DNA from: Aphelocoma coerulescens
Lineage: Eukaryota > Chordata > Aves > Passeriformes > Corvidae
DNA: 64,000 nt
Direction: 5' to 3'
Assembly: GCF_041296385.1 (NCBI RefSeq)
Contig: NC_091023.1
Coordinates: 25,855,924 to 25,919,923 of the forward strand
Below are positions 1 to 11,065 of the stretch, piece after piece. Both the position numbers and the translations under genes were made by a program. The first letter of the stretch is position 1. Every line of letters starts with the position of its first letter. The notes under the pieces were generated by a model that had not been told where the DNA came from, did not search any database, and saw only the letters and a list, made by a program, of their open reading frames with translations.

Positions 1-210
1 ACAAAATGGGAAAAATGGGCTAAACTCACTCTGAGAAGCAAAAGAAAACAGTTCTGGGGCACTGCTGCCCATGGCACCTCGTAGTCAGCGGGCACTGCCA
101 CATCTCCATGTGCTCTTCCCATGGGAGAGTCAAGGACCTGACACTCCCCACCTACTCCTGTGACTCTGGCCACCCCAAACCCCTCTGGAGGGGCTGCCCT
201 GGAGCCTGCT

Positions 211-297
211 GTGCCCAGTGCACCCCTCTGCAGTGCCCAGTGCACCCCTCTGCAGTGCCCAGAGAACCCCTCTGCAGTGCCCAGAGAACCCCTCTGC
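211..297. repeat. 22 bp tandem repeat, 4 copies
   Basis: Four adjacent 22 bp units (GTGCCCAGTGCACCCCTCTG then CA). The last two share AGAGAA in place of AGTGCA, so copying seems to have happened in pairs. Confidence 0.9.
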
Positions 298-520
298 TCC
301 CACTGGGATAGGGGCTCCAGGCAGGTCGAGACACGCTGCCTTTTACATCGGCAGGATTCTCGTCCTACTTCTGGAAAGGCAAAAGCAGGAGCTCGGCAGC
401 GAGGAGGGTTCGGTGCCAAGCTGGGCGTTGCTGTGAATCCTTCTGCAGGCACTGACAGGCAGCTCTGAGGGTGAAGGCTCCATTTATAACCTGCAGGGCT
501 GGGATTCGTTTGACACACAG

Positions 521-870
521 ACCTGCCTTAAACCCAAACACAAATCCACTTTATCTGGGGGAATGAGGGAAAGGAAATAAAAACCCCAGGCAGCATTAAA
601 GCCAGCACTGGGATGTAAAGGAAACTTCCATTTCTTCACGAAAATATATAAATGCATTTCACTGAAGGGTAAACATAGAATCAAAGACTGGTTGGGGTGG
701 TAAAGGACCTTAAAGATCACCTACTGCCAAGCTCTTGCCGTGGGCAGGGACACCTTCCACCTGACCAGGGCTCCAGGATACAACTGATGAGCTATTTCAA
801 GCTTCCCCATCTGAATATTTAATTAAAAATTGTTTTTCATTTCCTACCACCATCAGTCTAAGCCTGTAAG
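521..870. repeat. Copy 1 of a local direct duplication
   Basis: Shares a series of ordered blocks with 3004-3337: CCAAACACAAATCCACT (534), AAAGGAAACTTCCATTT (617), ATTTAATTA (817) and CAGTCTAAGCC (854). The offset drifts only from 2484 to 2467. Includes a degraded CR1 end at about 671-775. Confidence 0.85.
671..775 (-). mobile_element. CR1 LINE 3' fragment, degraded
   Basis: TGGTTGGGGTGGTAAAGGAC and GTGGGCAGGGACACCTTCCA are recognisable, with many changes. Its polarity matches KCNAB1. Confidence 0.6.
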
Positions 871-2244
871 TGATCCTTCCCTTCCTCCCTCCCTCTCTCC
901 TCAGCAGCTTCTCCCTGGGTTAGTTTTCTATTTTTGCCCCGCCACCATTTCAGAGTTTTGAAAAACATTTCGTCACACGCCTCTTACACATCTCAGCCTG
1001 TGCTTGTTTTCGTTTCTCCCACCTCTACTCCTTTCAAAAAAAAAAAAAACAACCACCCAAGTCAATGCAGAAAATGTATATAAATATATATATATCTCCT
1101 TTTGTTTACAGAGCCAGGACGGCAATGGGATTCGGGAAGAGCACACGCCCGGATCTCTTGTCCTGCCAGCTGGATGCCCAAAAGGCAGCACTTAAGAACA
1201 GGAGATTTTTTTTTTTTAAATATAAATCAATGCTTCAAATCCCAAATAACAGCCCCTGGCAGCATGATAATAATGATAACTTTGAAGTAGCTTAAAGTTC
1301 CCTGGTAGGAACGCTGTCACCTTCCCTCCCCGCGTGCCAGGGCTGTGCCCGGGTGCTGGATACACTGTGGGCACCTGGCACTGTGACAATGGGGGGTCAC
1401 ACTAGGGGACTCCAGGGACCCTCCTTTCCAGCTGCACTCCTGGAAAAGGCCCTTGGGAAGAAGAAAAAGCATCTACTTGCACAGCTGGGGGATGAGATCT
1501 TCAGCCCGAGTAACAAGGCATGAAACACACGGGAATTCTGGAGAGGACGGGTCCTTCCCATCACCCATCCCCCAACGTCCCTGACCAAGGGGGCTGTGTG
1601 GTGGCAGAGGATGGCAGGGACACCCCACACACGGCTGACCTGGTCCCAGTGAGGATGGGCAGCCCCTCACCCCTCATCCCCCCTGCCTGGCAGATCCCAG
1701 CCCGGCTCCGGGGCGTGGGGGACACGGCCAGACCCACCTGCAAGGAGCTTCCCAAGGTGCTCGTCTCCAGCTGCTCCCTGACTCCAACACCCATTGCTTT
1801 TACAATGGAAAACTGTTTTAATTTGCTCTGAGGCCTTTAAGAACAGTAAATACATTTCAGGGGTTTAGGTTAAGCAGATTTGCCAGGTGCCCTGAGGCCC
1901 GGAGACACTGACAGCACGGAAATCCCCATGGAATGCTCGTTCCCCAGGGGAGGAACAGAGCCTGGACAGCCTGGGGAGAGAAGGGATCTGCTCTGGCTGG
2001 GGTGGAGCAGAGAAGGATCTGTAAAAGCTGCTCCTTGCTGCTGCTGCCCATGGGCACTTGGCAGCAGAGGGAGGAGTCTGAGGGACAGGGCAGAAACCCC
2101 ACGAGCAGCAAGCGGGGAAAACAAACAGGACCGTGCCAGGTTTTGATTTGGTTGTGCCCCCCTGCACACAACGTGCTGGCTGCTCCAGCAGGGCCCACAG
2201 GTGCTGCCACAAGTAGGGAACATTTTAAAGTCACCTTCTCCTTC

Positions 2245-2390
2245 AGGAGTGGCTGCCCCTGGATCCCTGGCAGTGTCCCCGGCCAGGCTGGATGGGGCTT
2301 GGAGCAGCCTGGGATGGTGGAAGCTGTCCCTGCCCATGGCAGGGGGGCTGGAATGAGATGAACTTTAAAGGTGTCTTCGAAGCCAAACCT
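2245..2390 (+). mobile_element. CR1 LINE 3' fragment
   Basis: Contains GGCTGCCCCTGGATCCCTGG, CTTGGAGCAGCCTGGGA and CTGCCCATGGCAGGGG, then a diverged 3' tail. Confidence 0.8.
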
Positions 2391-3003
2391 CTCCATGACT
2401 CCCTTGTGGGAGAAGCTGAGGCGTGTGTGGTGCTGAGCCGGGATGGAGTGGCTCGGGAAGGCAGCGCAGCACCGACAGATGGCCCAGCAGATGCTCTGGG
2501 ATGGAAGTGGCTTAGTAGGTGAACCATAAAAAAGGCAGGAAGAACATGGGAAGTATCTCCACCATGCCATTCATAACAAAAATGTCCCTTTTTTCACCCT
2601 GCTCGAGCCTCACCGAGCACCACAGCCTGTGCCTGGCTGCCAGGGCCGGCGCTGCCAGCGGGATCCGCGGCGCCTGCAACGCTGGGAATGTGGGATCAGC
2701 TGTGCTGTGGGCACGGGAAACCCATCCACACTGCTCAGTGACAAGTGACTGAGCAGAGAGGTCACTCCTCCCTCTCAGACACAACACGGCATCTTCCTCG
2801 ACCTCCGCAGCTCCTGAGGAAGCTGCACTGCTCCTAAAATCCCAGGCTGGTCCCTGACCCGCAGCTGCTGGCACTGGGTGGCACCCACGGGTCACCCTGG
2901 GTGGCACAGCAAGGAAATGGGTGTCAGGATTCCTGACATGGAGCTCCAGGTCTGTGATTCCCATGGACCATCCACGGCAGCTCCTGCAGCCGTCTGACAG
3001 GGA

Positions 3004-3337
3004 CACCTGCCTTAAATCCAAACACAAATCCACTTCAGCTGAAGGAATCAGGGAAAGGAAAGACTCCAAACCTTAAAGCCACTCCTGAGACATAAAGGAA
3101 ACTTCCATTTCCTTCCCAAACATATAAATTCATGTCGTGGCAGGGTAGACATAGAAACTTTGAATGGGCTGGGAGGAACCTAAAATAACATCTAATTCCA
3201 GCCCTCTGCTGTGGGCAGGGACACCTTGCATGAACAGGACACCACAAATGAGATATTTCATATTTAAACTGCCCCACCTGAACATTTAATTACAAATTGT
3301 TTTCCATCTCCTGCCCTCCTCAGTCTAAGCCCTTAAG
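3004..3337. repeat. Copy 2 of a local direct duplication
   Basis: Same order of blocks as copy 1, at 3018, 3094, 3284 and 3321. The CR1 remnant (about 3150-3245) sits at the same internal place, so the CR1 was present before duplication. The copy ends about 45 bp before the donor side of the last KCNAB1 exon in the window. Confidence 0.85.
3150..3245 (-). mobile_element. CR1 LINE 3' fragment inside duplication copy 2
   Basis: ACATAGAAACTTTGAATGGG to GTGGGCAGGGACACCTTGCA; a partner of the fragment at 671-775. Confidence 0.55.
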
Positions 3338-3382
3338 CTGGGATCAGGCACGCTGAAACGTTAAACTGCAGCTCGCACCAAC

Positions 3383-3469
3383 CTTCCATGGGGGTGTTGT
3401 TGTCCGGCCGGTTGGCGAAGACCACGTCCACATATTCCAGCTGCAGCCTCTGGAGAGAAGCCTTCAGCC
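3383..3469 (-). CDS. KCNAB1: KCNAB1 common exon with catalytic Asn; last one in the window
   Basis: This 87 bp exon encodes [20 protein letters not shown] then PDNNTPME, with partial codons at each end (residues 172-200). Asn191 is equivalent to Kvbeta2 Asn158 of the tetrad. The acceptor is TTCCCAG and the donor GTTGGT. The last base starts the next Glu codon. The next exon, expected to encode the IVRAMTHVI segment, is not between 1 and 3382, so the gene continues off the window. Confidence 0.96.
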
Positions 3470-5999
3470 CTGGGAATGGAAAAGCAGAGACAAGGACAGG
3501 CAGGGTCAGAGGGAGGCACGGAACGGAGCCAAAATGGGACTCAAATACAGCTTGGTGTATTTAAATATACATATTTATAGATATACACACACACAACCAC
3601 TTAGGATATGAGAGGGATGCTGAATAACGTTGTCCCATGTCCTGCTGCCATATGAAGAAGAAAGCACCAATCTGGCCACATGCAGAGCCCCTCCTTCCAC
3701 AAGAAGGTGCTTTATTTCAGAATTCCCAGGATCTGGGCTGACCAGCCCCTGGTTACCAAGCGTGCCTGTGTCAGCCTGGCAGAGGCAGCTTCCAGGGACT
3801 ATTTTGGCAGTTAATTCAATCTGAATTTTGCCACAGAGCCTTTCGTGCTCCAGTGCCAGCTCCTGACGCCCGGTCCCAGGGGGACATTCCAGAGATGCAA
3901 TCCCAGAGGGAAGGATGGTGGCACTGGGGTCGGGGCCTTAGGAAGAGCAGGTAAAGCACCAGGGAGGGCTTTACCTTGTCAGGGTGAGCTGCGCCCACCT
4001 GCACTGCAGAGGGACTTGGGCAGAGCAAGCCAAGGCCCTTTGCAGCTCAGTCCATGAATGGCCAGGTTTTGAGAGCCTTCCTGTGGGGATCTGATGGGAG
4101 ATGGCATCAAACCCCTACAGATATATTTATGTGTCTGTGGATGAGTGTATGAGAGAGGGCGAGCAGAGGATGGGCATTTTATCCATCTCAAAATTCAGCA
4201 AACATTTTCAGCCTGCTCTATTTTGACTCATTCTTCATGCATACTCATAAAAACATTTTGTTCTTGGGAAGATTTGTAGAAAATAACTGTTAAAAAATCC
4301 TCTCTCTCACTCAGATAGATATAAATACATATATATATATAAAATATCTACCATTGACCTTAATGTTGTTTGCAGGGTGTTCTGTGAAATTATCCCAACT
4401 GCTGCCAGTGCTTTTCTGTCATTTCCTGAAGTAGCTCCACAAGAAATGGAAAATGGATGGTTTTGGAGTGCCTGTGACACATCTGCCACCTCCCTGAGCA
4501 CCTTTAGTGCCACCACCTCACTGAGGCTTATTTAGATGAAAATTCAACAAAATATGCTACAAGAAAAACTTCCTCCAGCATTACCTTACTGGGAAAGTCA
4601 CATCCCAACACAGCTGGATCCTGCAAACACTCCAAGATAAAACTCTCCAGGGCAATCCCAGCTGGTCACTGTGATGGAAAACTGCCCCTGCTGCAGGGAT
4701 GCTCCTCGCCAGGAGCAGGAAGGAGGATGGAAGGAGCCAAACCTGCACCCCAGAGAGGGGCTGCTCTCCCCTGTACTGATCCCACCTGACCTGGGCACTG
4801 CCTTGGGGCTCCCCTGGGGTTCAGCTCTGCATTTTCCAGGTGGGCAGCACCCAGAAAGGAGGAGCTGCTGCCCTGGGCTCCTCCATGGACCTTGACCCGG
4901 AGGATTTCATGAGTCCCTAAACAGCAGAGGTTCTGCACATCCCGTGGTGGCAGAAGGCACAAATGGGTCACACAGCAAAGCAGGTGGGGGACAAGTCCTC
5001 CCCAGGGACCTGGCACTGCCTTTCTGGGAGCTGGACACCCCTGGAATGCCCCTCCACAGCATTTCCCACCCCCAGGCCGGTTCCCTCGCGATTCCTGCGG
5101 AGAGCAGCCCCAGCCCTGTGCTGCAGGATGCTCCCGCTCCAGCGCCGCGGGCAGCCAGCCCAGGCTGGCTCCTCTCTCAGGGACAAGGTCACAGCTGACA
5201 CTGCTGATCCTGGATGGGATCCTTAATTCCATGGGAACGGGCACTGCTCTGCCTGTGTGCTGCGAGCTGCAGCCGTGCCCGGAGGCCTGGCCTGGCAGAG
5301 CCCCGCAGAGCCAGCTCTGGGTACGCCCCAGGCAGGCACGGACAAGGTTTTGTGTGTGGATAAATAGAACACAGTGTTCACGCTCTCCTCCCTCTCCTGC
5401 AGCAACACATCCAAAAGGACAAAAAAAAGCGGTGGGAAGGAGAAGAGGAGCAGGGGTTTGGGTGAGTAAGCCCCGAGGGATGAGTGAGGCAGCGCTAGGC
5501 GGGACACAGATCCACGGAGCCAGGTGAGGAATGGGCAGCAAAACCGAGCACTTGAGCAGGAACAGCACCAGAGCAAACCTCAGCCGTGCCAGCTGGGGCC
5601 TGGCACCCCTCCAGGGGCTATTTCTGCAGGCTGACATCATGCCCACATCCTCATCCTCGTCCCTCCCGGCTCCAAAGGGAGCCCAGGCACCCCTGGCCAT
5701 GGCTGGGGTTGTGCAGAGAGAGCTTCCCCCAGCAAACCCCACGGTCAGCATGGCACGTTGGGGGGCTTTTAGTGCAATCCATCTGCTCACACTTTTTGAG
5801 GGGAGCCAAAACGATCCTTTGGTCCTTTTGGGCACCTCACAGCCGAGTTTGGGAATGGCCCCCGTGGGACTGGCACAGGCAGCAGCGGGATCAAACAGCC
5901 CCAGCTCACGGGAGAGCATTGCTCTGGAATCCAGCTGGATACATCCCACCCCATGGCCAGCCTGAGCCCCTGGCACGGCCGGACCCCGAGCCCAGGTAC
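3470..5999 (-). other. KCNAB1 intron, about 2.5 kb
   Basis: No CR1 copy seen. It has a short TA/CA microsatellite near 3565-3598 and a TA-rich one near 4317-4349. The part from 4600 to 6000 is GC-rich and gives a long meaningless open frame on the minus strand. Confidence 0.7.
4317..4349. repeat. TA-rich microsatellite
   Basis: Imperfect GATA/TATA run containing ATATATATATAT, inside the intron between the exons at 6000 and 3469. Confidence 0.7.
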
Positions 6000-6043
6000 C
6001 TTCAATGATGTGTTTTCTGGAAAGGCCTCTCTCGGTCTCAGCT
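6000..6043 (-). CDS. KCNAB1: KCNAB1 common exon, AETERGLSRKHIIE
   Basis: This 44 bp exon encodes AETERGLSRKHIIE with a partial Lys and a partial Gly codon (residues 157-172). The segment is invariant among Kvbeta proteins. The acceptor is TCTTCCCTTGCAG and the donor GTACCT. A long open frame of 489 codons spans it on the same strand, but only these 44 bases resemble the protein; the remainder is GC-rich intron. Confidence 0.96.
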
Positions 6044-6138
6044 CTGCAAGGGAAGAACAGGAACACGGCTGGGAGATGCCAGAGGTGCCAACAGCTTGGG
6101 AGCACTAATTTGTGTTCTGATTTAAACATCCCCAAAAT

Positions 6139-6515
6139 TACAGAATCACAGACTGGCTGGGTTGGGAAGAACCTTAAAACTCATCCAGTGCCACCCCTGC
6201 CATGGGCAGGACACCTCCCACTGTCCCAGGCTGCTCCCAGCCCCAATGTCCAGCCTGGCCTTGGGCACTGCCAGGGATCCAGGGGCAGCCACAGCTGCTC
6301 TGGGCACCCTGTGCCAGGGCCTGCCCACCCTCCCAGGGAACAATTCCTTCCCAATCTCCCATCCAGCCCTGCCCTCTGGCACTGGGAAGCCATTCCCTGG
6401 GTCCTGTCCCTCCATGCCTTGTCCCCAGTCCCTCTGCAGCTCTCCTGGAGCCCCTTTAGGCCCTGCAAGGGGCTCTGAGCTCTCCCTGGAGCCTTCTCCT
6501 CTCCAGGTGAGAGAG
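6139..6515 (-). mobile_element. CR1 LINE 3' end, long copy
   Basis: One of the two longest copies here. Reading from its 3' end it runs from CTGGCTGGGTTGGGAAGAAC through GATCCAGGGGCAGCCACAGC to a segment ending CTTCTCCTCTCCAGGTGA. It occupies most of the 606 bp intron, same strand as the gene. Confidence 0.9.
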
Positions 6516-6649
6516 AGGAGCTCCTTAAAACACTTAGCAAAATAAACAGAAACACAGTGACAGCAGCAAAGCATCCCCAGGTGCTGTTAACCTGCCCTGG
6601 CTGTAGGGCTGGAGCAGCAAACACCAGGACAAGTGACTGTCACACTTAC

Positions 6650-6694
6650 TTGCCACCCCAGTACAGCTTTGTGGTTATCACCAAACTGGACCTC
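6650..6694 (-). CDS. KCNAB1: KCNAB1 common exon with catalytic Lys
   Basis: This 45 bp exon encodes RSSLVITTKLYWGG with partial codons at both ends (residues 143-156). Lys151 is equivalent to Kvbeta2 Lys118 of the reductase tetrad. KLYWGG is the Kvbeta1 form; Kvbeta2 and Kvbeta3 carry KIFWGG. The acceptor follows a strong pyrimidine tract and the donor is GTAAGT. A trinucleotide microsatellite lies 43 bp upstream of the exon start. Confidence 0.97.
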
Positions 6695-6736
6695 CTGCAA
6701 AAAGAACAGAAAAAGTAATATTATTACTAAAAAATA

Positions 6737-6815
<79 letters not shown>
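6737..6815. repeat. Compound trinucleotide microsatellite (ATG)12 then (ATA)14
   Basis: Twelve perfect ATG units (6737-6772) followed by about fourteen ATA units. It is located 43 bp upstream of the exon that carries the catalytic Lys, where it reads (TAT)n(CAT)n on the gene strand. Confidence 0.97.
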
Positions 6816-6816
<1 letters not shown>

Positions 6817-7810
6817 CAAGCAGGATGGTGCCCATCAGCAACTGCTAAAACCTGGGAGCAGGATTTCTGCTGGGAATGCTCAAACTGGAAAGAGCAGCTG
6901 TGAAACTGAGGAGACACTGACTCCAGTGCTGATTTGGGGAGGAATTGTGAACGCTGGCAGTCACTGAGAGCCCAGGAGTTCCCACCTGCATTAGGGAATG
7001 GCACCACTGTGCACAGGGAGTTATCCCTCTCCACGTGGTGTAAGCAGCAGAGGGGATCCGAGCTTCAGCTCCTTTAGAAGATGGAAAGTGAAATATCCTG
7101 CAGGTGTTTTGGCAAAATATGTTCATAAATAGTTTGGGCACAAGGAAATGGAGTGAAATGGAGTCAGGGGAAGTTCAGATTGGACACTGGGATAGAAACC
7201 AAAGGTAATCCAAGTGAAGTGACCAAAACCCCCAAACATTTTTAATTACTGAGTGAGCAACATCCAGAGCTTTATCCAAGGGCTGCAGCTCTATTCCCTC
7301 CTGCTGTCCATGCCCAGTGTTTCTCATTACCATGCAGCATTCCCAGAGTTATTAAACTTGAGTGCAATACATCTGAATTAATCTGTGAACTCCTTCATGA
7401 TATCAAATCAAAGATTTATCATCCTCCAGCTACCTTGCTGCATCACCAGACACAGACAACACAATTTCCACAGCTTTTATTTGACTTAATTTTTTTCTTC
7501 CACCTCATCCAGAATATTTCTTACCAAATAATCAATCACCCCCCTGAGACAGGGATGCTGGCTTTGGAGAGAGCCCTGCTAGAACCGCCCTTCAGCTGAA
7601 CCTGCCTACAGCCCACACAGGAGGCCTTTAAAGATTATGTAAATCTCTGAGAACTCCACAAGGTATGCTAATGTGCATCATTTCAAGGAGGTATCATCTC
7701 CTCCCAGGCTGCCCGAGATGAAGGCCCGTCACAGCTTTGCATCCCTAATCCACAACATTCCCAGCAGGGATAAGGTGCCAGCACCCATCAGCTGCCTCCC
7801 CCGGGGAGCA
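6816..7810 (-). other. KCNAB1 intron segment without recognisable elements
   Basis: Single-copy-looking DNA between the microsatellite and the minisatellite. I see no exon, CR1 or tandem repeat. Confidence 0.6.
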
Positions 7811-8446
7811 GGGATAGACACACTCCCAAGGGGATGGACACACTCCCAAGGGGATGGACACACTCCCAGGGGGATGGACACACTCCCAAGGGGGATGGAC
7901 ACACTCCCACGGGGATAGACACACTCCCAAGGGGATGGACACACTCCCAAGGGGATGGACGCACTCCCAAGGGGGATGGACGCACTCCCAAGGGGATGGA
8001 CACACTCCCACGGGGATAGACACACTCCCACGGGGATAGACACACTCCCACGGGGATAGACACACTCCCAAGGGGATGGACGCACTCCCAAGGGGGATGG
8101 ACGCACTCCCAAGGGGATGGACACACTCCCAAGGGGGATGGACGCACTCCCAAGGGGATGGACACACTCCCAAGGGGGATGGACGCACTCCCAAGGGGAT
8201 GGACACACTCCCAAGGGGGATGGACGCACTCCCAAGGGGATGGACGCACTCCCAGGGGGATGGATGCACTCCCAGGGGGATGGATGCACTCCCAAGGGGG
8301 ATGGACACACTCCCAAGGGGGATGGACACACTCCCCAGGGGGATAGATGCACTCCCAAGGGGGATGGACACACTCCCAAGGGGATGGACGCACTCCCACG
8401 GGGATGGACACACTCCCAAGGGGGATGGACGCACTCCCAAGGGGTC
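7811..8446. repeat. 20-21 bp minisatellite, 31 copies
   Basis: Unit GGGATGGACACACTCCCAAG, with an extra G in many copies making 21 bp. I count 31 CTCCC cores. Variable sites are CACACT/CGCACT/TGCACT, GATGG/GATAG and CCAAG/CCACG/CCAGG. It makes up about a third of the intron between exons 8691 and 6694. No stop codon appears in most frames on either strand, so several false open frames of up to 237 codons arise. Confidence 0.97.
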
Positions 8447-8690
8447 CAACTGAGACACGGTGGCCCCAGGGGGTGGTCACAGCCTCATGGAGTCACTGTG
8501 CACACCCAGAAATCCAGGGCTGCTGTTTGCTTTGGCCCTGGGAAGGTGTGGCTGCTGCTGAGGGAGCACAGCAGCACCCACGAGCTGCCTGGGACAGCAG
8601 CACCCAACGCGGGAAATCCTTAAAATCCAGGGGGACTGCCCTAAGCCAAGGGGTCCCGCTCGTCAGGGGGCAGGGAATGCCATTCAGTAC

Positions 8691-8735
8691 CTCCAGCCCT
8701 TCTTCTTCAGGATGTTCCCCAGGATGACCTCGGCC
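8691..8735 (-). CDS. KCNAB1: KCNAB1 common exon, AEVILGNILKKKGW
   Basis: This 45 bp exon encodes residues 128-141 in Kvbeta1.1 numbering, plus partial Lys and Arg codons. It is an amphipathic helix with a KKK cluster, followed by the GWRRSS turn completed in the next exon. The acceptor ends CTGCGCAG and the donor is GTACTG, the least consensus-like of the clear donors here. The 31-copy minisatellite begins about 245 bp into the downstream intron. Confidence 0.95.
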
Positions 8736-9376
8736 CTGCGCAGGAAGAGCCCGGCGTGAGGGAGGCAGAGGATGCTCAGCGCCACGGCCACCACCCAGCC
8801 CGGCCTCCCCAGTGAGAGTGAGCCCCAGCTGGGACAGATCCCATCCTCCAGCCCAACGCCTCTTGTCCCCCCAGTGCCCCTTCCCAGAGCCCGCTCCGCT
8901 CCCACAGCGGGGCTCGGTGTCCCAGCCCAGCTTTCAGGCTGAGCCCTGGGAGCCACCCCAGCCACGCTTATCAGGACCGTGCTCTCCCCATCCCACAGCG
9001 GCTCTAAGAGCTGCAGCTCCGCTGGGATCCGTGCCTGGAGCTGCCACAGCCCCTGGCCATCCATCACCATTAAGATCTGCACTGAATTTTCATTTATTCA
9101 GGGTATTTTTCTCCCTGTGCCAACAGCAAGTAGCACGAGTGTTGCACTCCAGCCTTTGCTGGGTACAAGAGGCTTTGGATTAATTTATTTTATGAGTGCT
9201 TCAAATACAAAGGTTTTCCTGTCCCACCCAGGGATAAGTGGCTTTCCAAGAGCCCACTCCATCAGAAGGGGGGAGCAGAGACCCCAGGGAAGCCCAGGTC
9301 CCTGGCAGTGAGGGTGGAACCAGCTCTCCCAGCCCTTTCCAAGCCCAGCCCTGCCCTGAGGGCAGTGGTCACTCAC
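8736..9376 (-). other. KCNAB1 intron, 641 bp
   Basis: Short intron with GT and AG borders. No repeat or RNA gene recognised. Confidence 0.75.
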
Positions 9377-9456
9377 TTGCCGGCCGCGTACACCTCGGCC
9401 GTGTCGAACAGGTTCACGCCGCTCTCGTAGGCAATGGTCATCAGCTGCTCGGCCAC
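9377..9456 (-). CDS. KCNAB1: KCNAB1 common exon with catalytic Asp and Tyr
   Basis: This 80 bp exon encodes [20 protein letters not shown] then EVYAAG and two bases of Lys. In Kvbeta1.1 numbering of this window, Asp118 and Tyr123 are the positions equivalent to Kvbeta2 Asp85 and Tyr90, members of the aldo-keto-reductase tetrad. The sequence [12 protein letters not shown] is typical of Kvbeta1 rather than Kvbeta2 (which has [12 protein letters not shown]). The acceptor is CTCCCCAG and the donor GTGAGT. Confidence 0.97.
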
Positions 9457-10771
9457 CTGGGGAGGCAGGGATGGACAGGTGAGGGGTGACCAACCACAGA
9501 CCGAGCCAGCAGGGAAAATCCCACACCAGGAAAAGCCCACACCAGGCTTCAGCACAGCCGGGAGGGCTGTGACAGCCCCTGACCAGGGGACGCCTCTGAC
9601 AGGGGCAGAGAGACACCAAAACATGGATTTACATCAACCTGCCTTGGACCCAGCCGGGCAGGAATTAATCTCCTCTCACAGGAGCTTTCTATCAGGAAGG
9701 CAGCCAAGAATTTAATAGGGTTACAGGAGATACTCTGCAAATCTCGAGTTTAACACAGAATGGGGGGAGTTTAATGTTCTTTTGGCTCCCTGCCAGGTTG
9801 TCCTGCAGCTCTCCAGAGATGCCGTGGGGTATGGAAGTGCCTGGAGGTCATTTTGTAGGAGCCCCGGAGGAGTCCCAGGGTTCCTGCTGCTCCCGGGGGT
9901 GCTGCACCCCGAGGGGCTGAAAGCTGTGGCTCAGCATCCCGAGGGAGGGCAGCCCTCCAGGACAGGGCTGTGTTCCTGTCCTGCTTCTCCACGCATGACC
10001 GCTCTGCATGGAAGCATTCTGAGCAGGGAGGGCAGGAGAGCCAGGGAGCAAACTGATCATCAAAACAAGCCCCGGCTGACCATCAGAACACCCCACAGTG
10101 CCACGAGACAGCATTGGAGCTGGGGATCCACCGGGAGAAGCAGGGACACCGTGAAAGATCAAGTGAATTGAAAGGAAAAACCCTTTGAATTCAGGCTCCT
10201 GGGCTCCTTTCCTCATGCCAGAGTTATTTTGGGGGTTATTCCACGTCCTGGGGGAAGGCAGCTGCTCTCCCTTGGGCTCTCACATCTGTGGCATACCTGG
10301 GGTGGAGGGGAGCCCACGTGCAGCCCAGCGCTCCCAGGATGATTCCCTGGATCAGGAGCCATCTGCTCCAGGGGAAAGCACGGAGCAAACACGAGCTCAT
10401 TTTCATTTGCTTCAGCTTATTATGCCAAAAATAAATCACGTTTGCAAGCCCAGCCCCTGCCTGTATTTATGACTGCTGCCCATTACATCCACACACCAAA
10501 ATAGTTCCCAATTTCCGCTCCAGGAGCGGAGCCGCTGCCCGTGGGAAGGAGGGCACAGCACGGGAGAGGAGATGGCCCTGAGGGGTGGATGGGGCTGATG
10601 AGAGCCGATCCCTGGAAATGTCAGGTTCATTAGGGGGCTGGGGCAGAGCTTTGTGCAGTGACTCGCTGCTGTCTCTCCGTGCAGGAAAGTTCCAGGAGCC
10701 ACAATTTAATTTAAAAATATCCCAGAGCAGGCTTTGTTCCATGCTGTGGACTTACACAGAGCAGCACTCAC
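9457..10771 (-). other. KCNAB1 intron, 1.3 kb
   Basis: No CR1 copy, tandem repeat or further exon recognised. Confidence 0.75.
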
Positions 10772-10809
10772 CTCGTCTGAGATCTGACCTCCAAAAGTGA
10801 CCCAGGTCC
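10772..10809 (-). CDS. KCNAB1: KCNAB1 common exon, TWVTFGGQISDE
   Basis: This 38 bp exon encodes the rest of a Gly codon and TWVTFGGQISDE (Kvbeta1.1 residues 89-100), identical to the vertebrate Kvbeta1 sequence as I know it. The loop is part of the NADPH-binding pocket. The acceptor is TTTTTTCCAG and the donor GTGAGT. It ends in phase 0. It was found by reading the splice context, since it is too short to stand out as an open frame. Confidence 0.96.
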
Positions 10810-11065
10810 CTGGAAAAAACAAAATAATCTGTTACTACAAGCGGGGTTTGACATCAAAAGTGAGACTTCACCAAAATTTTCTTGGGGATTCAATGGGTTT
10901 AAAATGGGGTGAACTGGCTCAGGGGGTGCTGCAGCCCCAAGAGAGAGCTCCTGCAGCCAGGCAGGACTGGCTGGCACCTTCTCCCAGGGTGGGATTGGCA
11001 CAGGGAGCTGCTCAGGGCACCCCCCAGGGGATGCTGTGCTGCCAAGATACAGAGCTGGATTCCAA

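Larger units (their letters stand above)
1..3382 (-). other. KCNAB1 intron (partial) below the last visible exon
   Basis: No coding exon recognised. It holds a 22 bp tandem repeat, a 14 A run at 1036-1049, a CR1 piece at 2245-2390 and the two copies of a direct duplication. The stretches 870-2240 and 2400-2990 show nothing else I can name. Confidence 0.7.

Noticed and set aside
1..3382. Search for the next KCNAB1 exon ([20 protein letters not shown] region)
   Set aside because: Neither strand contains a matching segment with splice sites, so the exon is taken to be outside the window.
4666..6135. Open frame of 489 codons on the minus strand
   Set aside because: Only the 44 bases of a KCNAB1 exon inside it resemble a protein; the rest is GC-rich intron with few stop codons by chance.
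7729..8623. Overlapping frames of up to 237 codons with SPWECVHP or GWTHSQG repeats
   Set aside because: All frames of the 20-21 bp minisatellite are open on both strands, a mark of tandem repeats rather than coding DNA.
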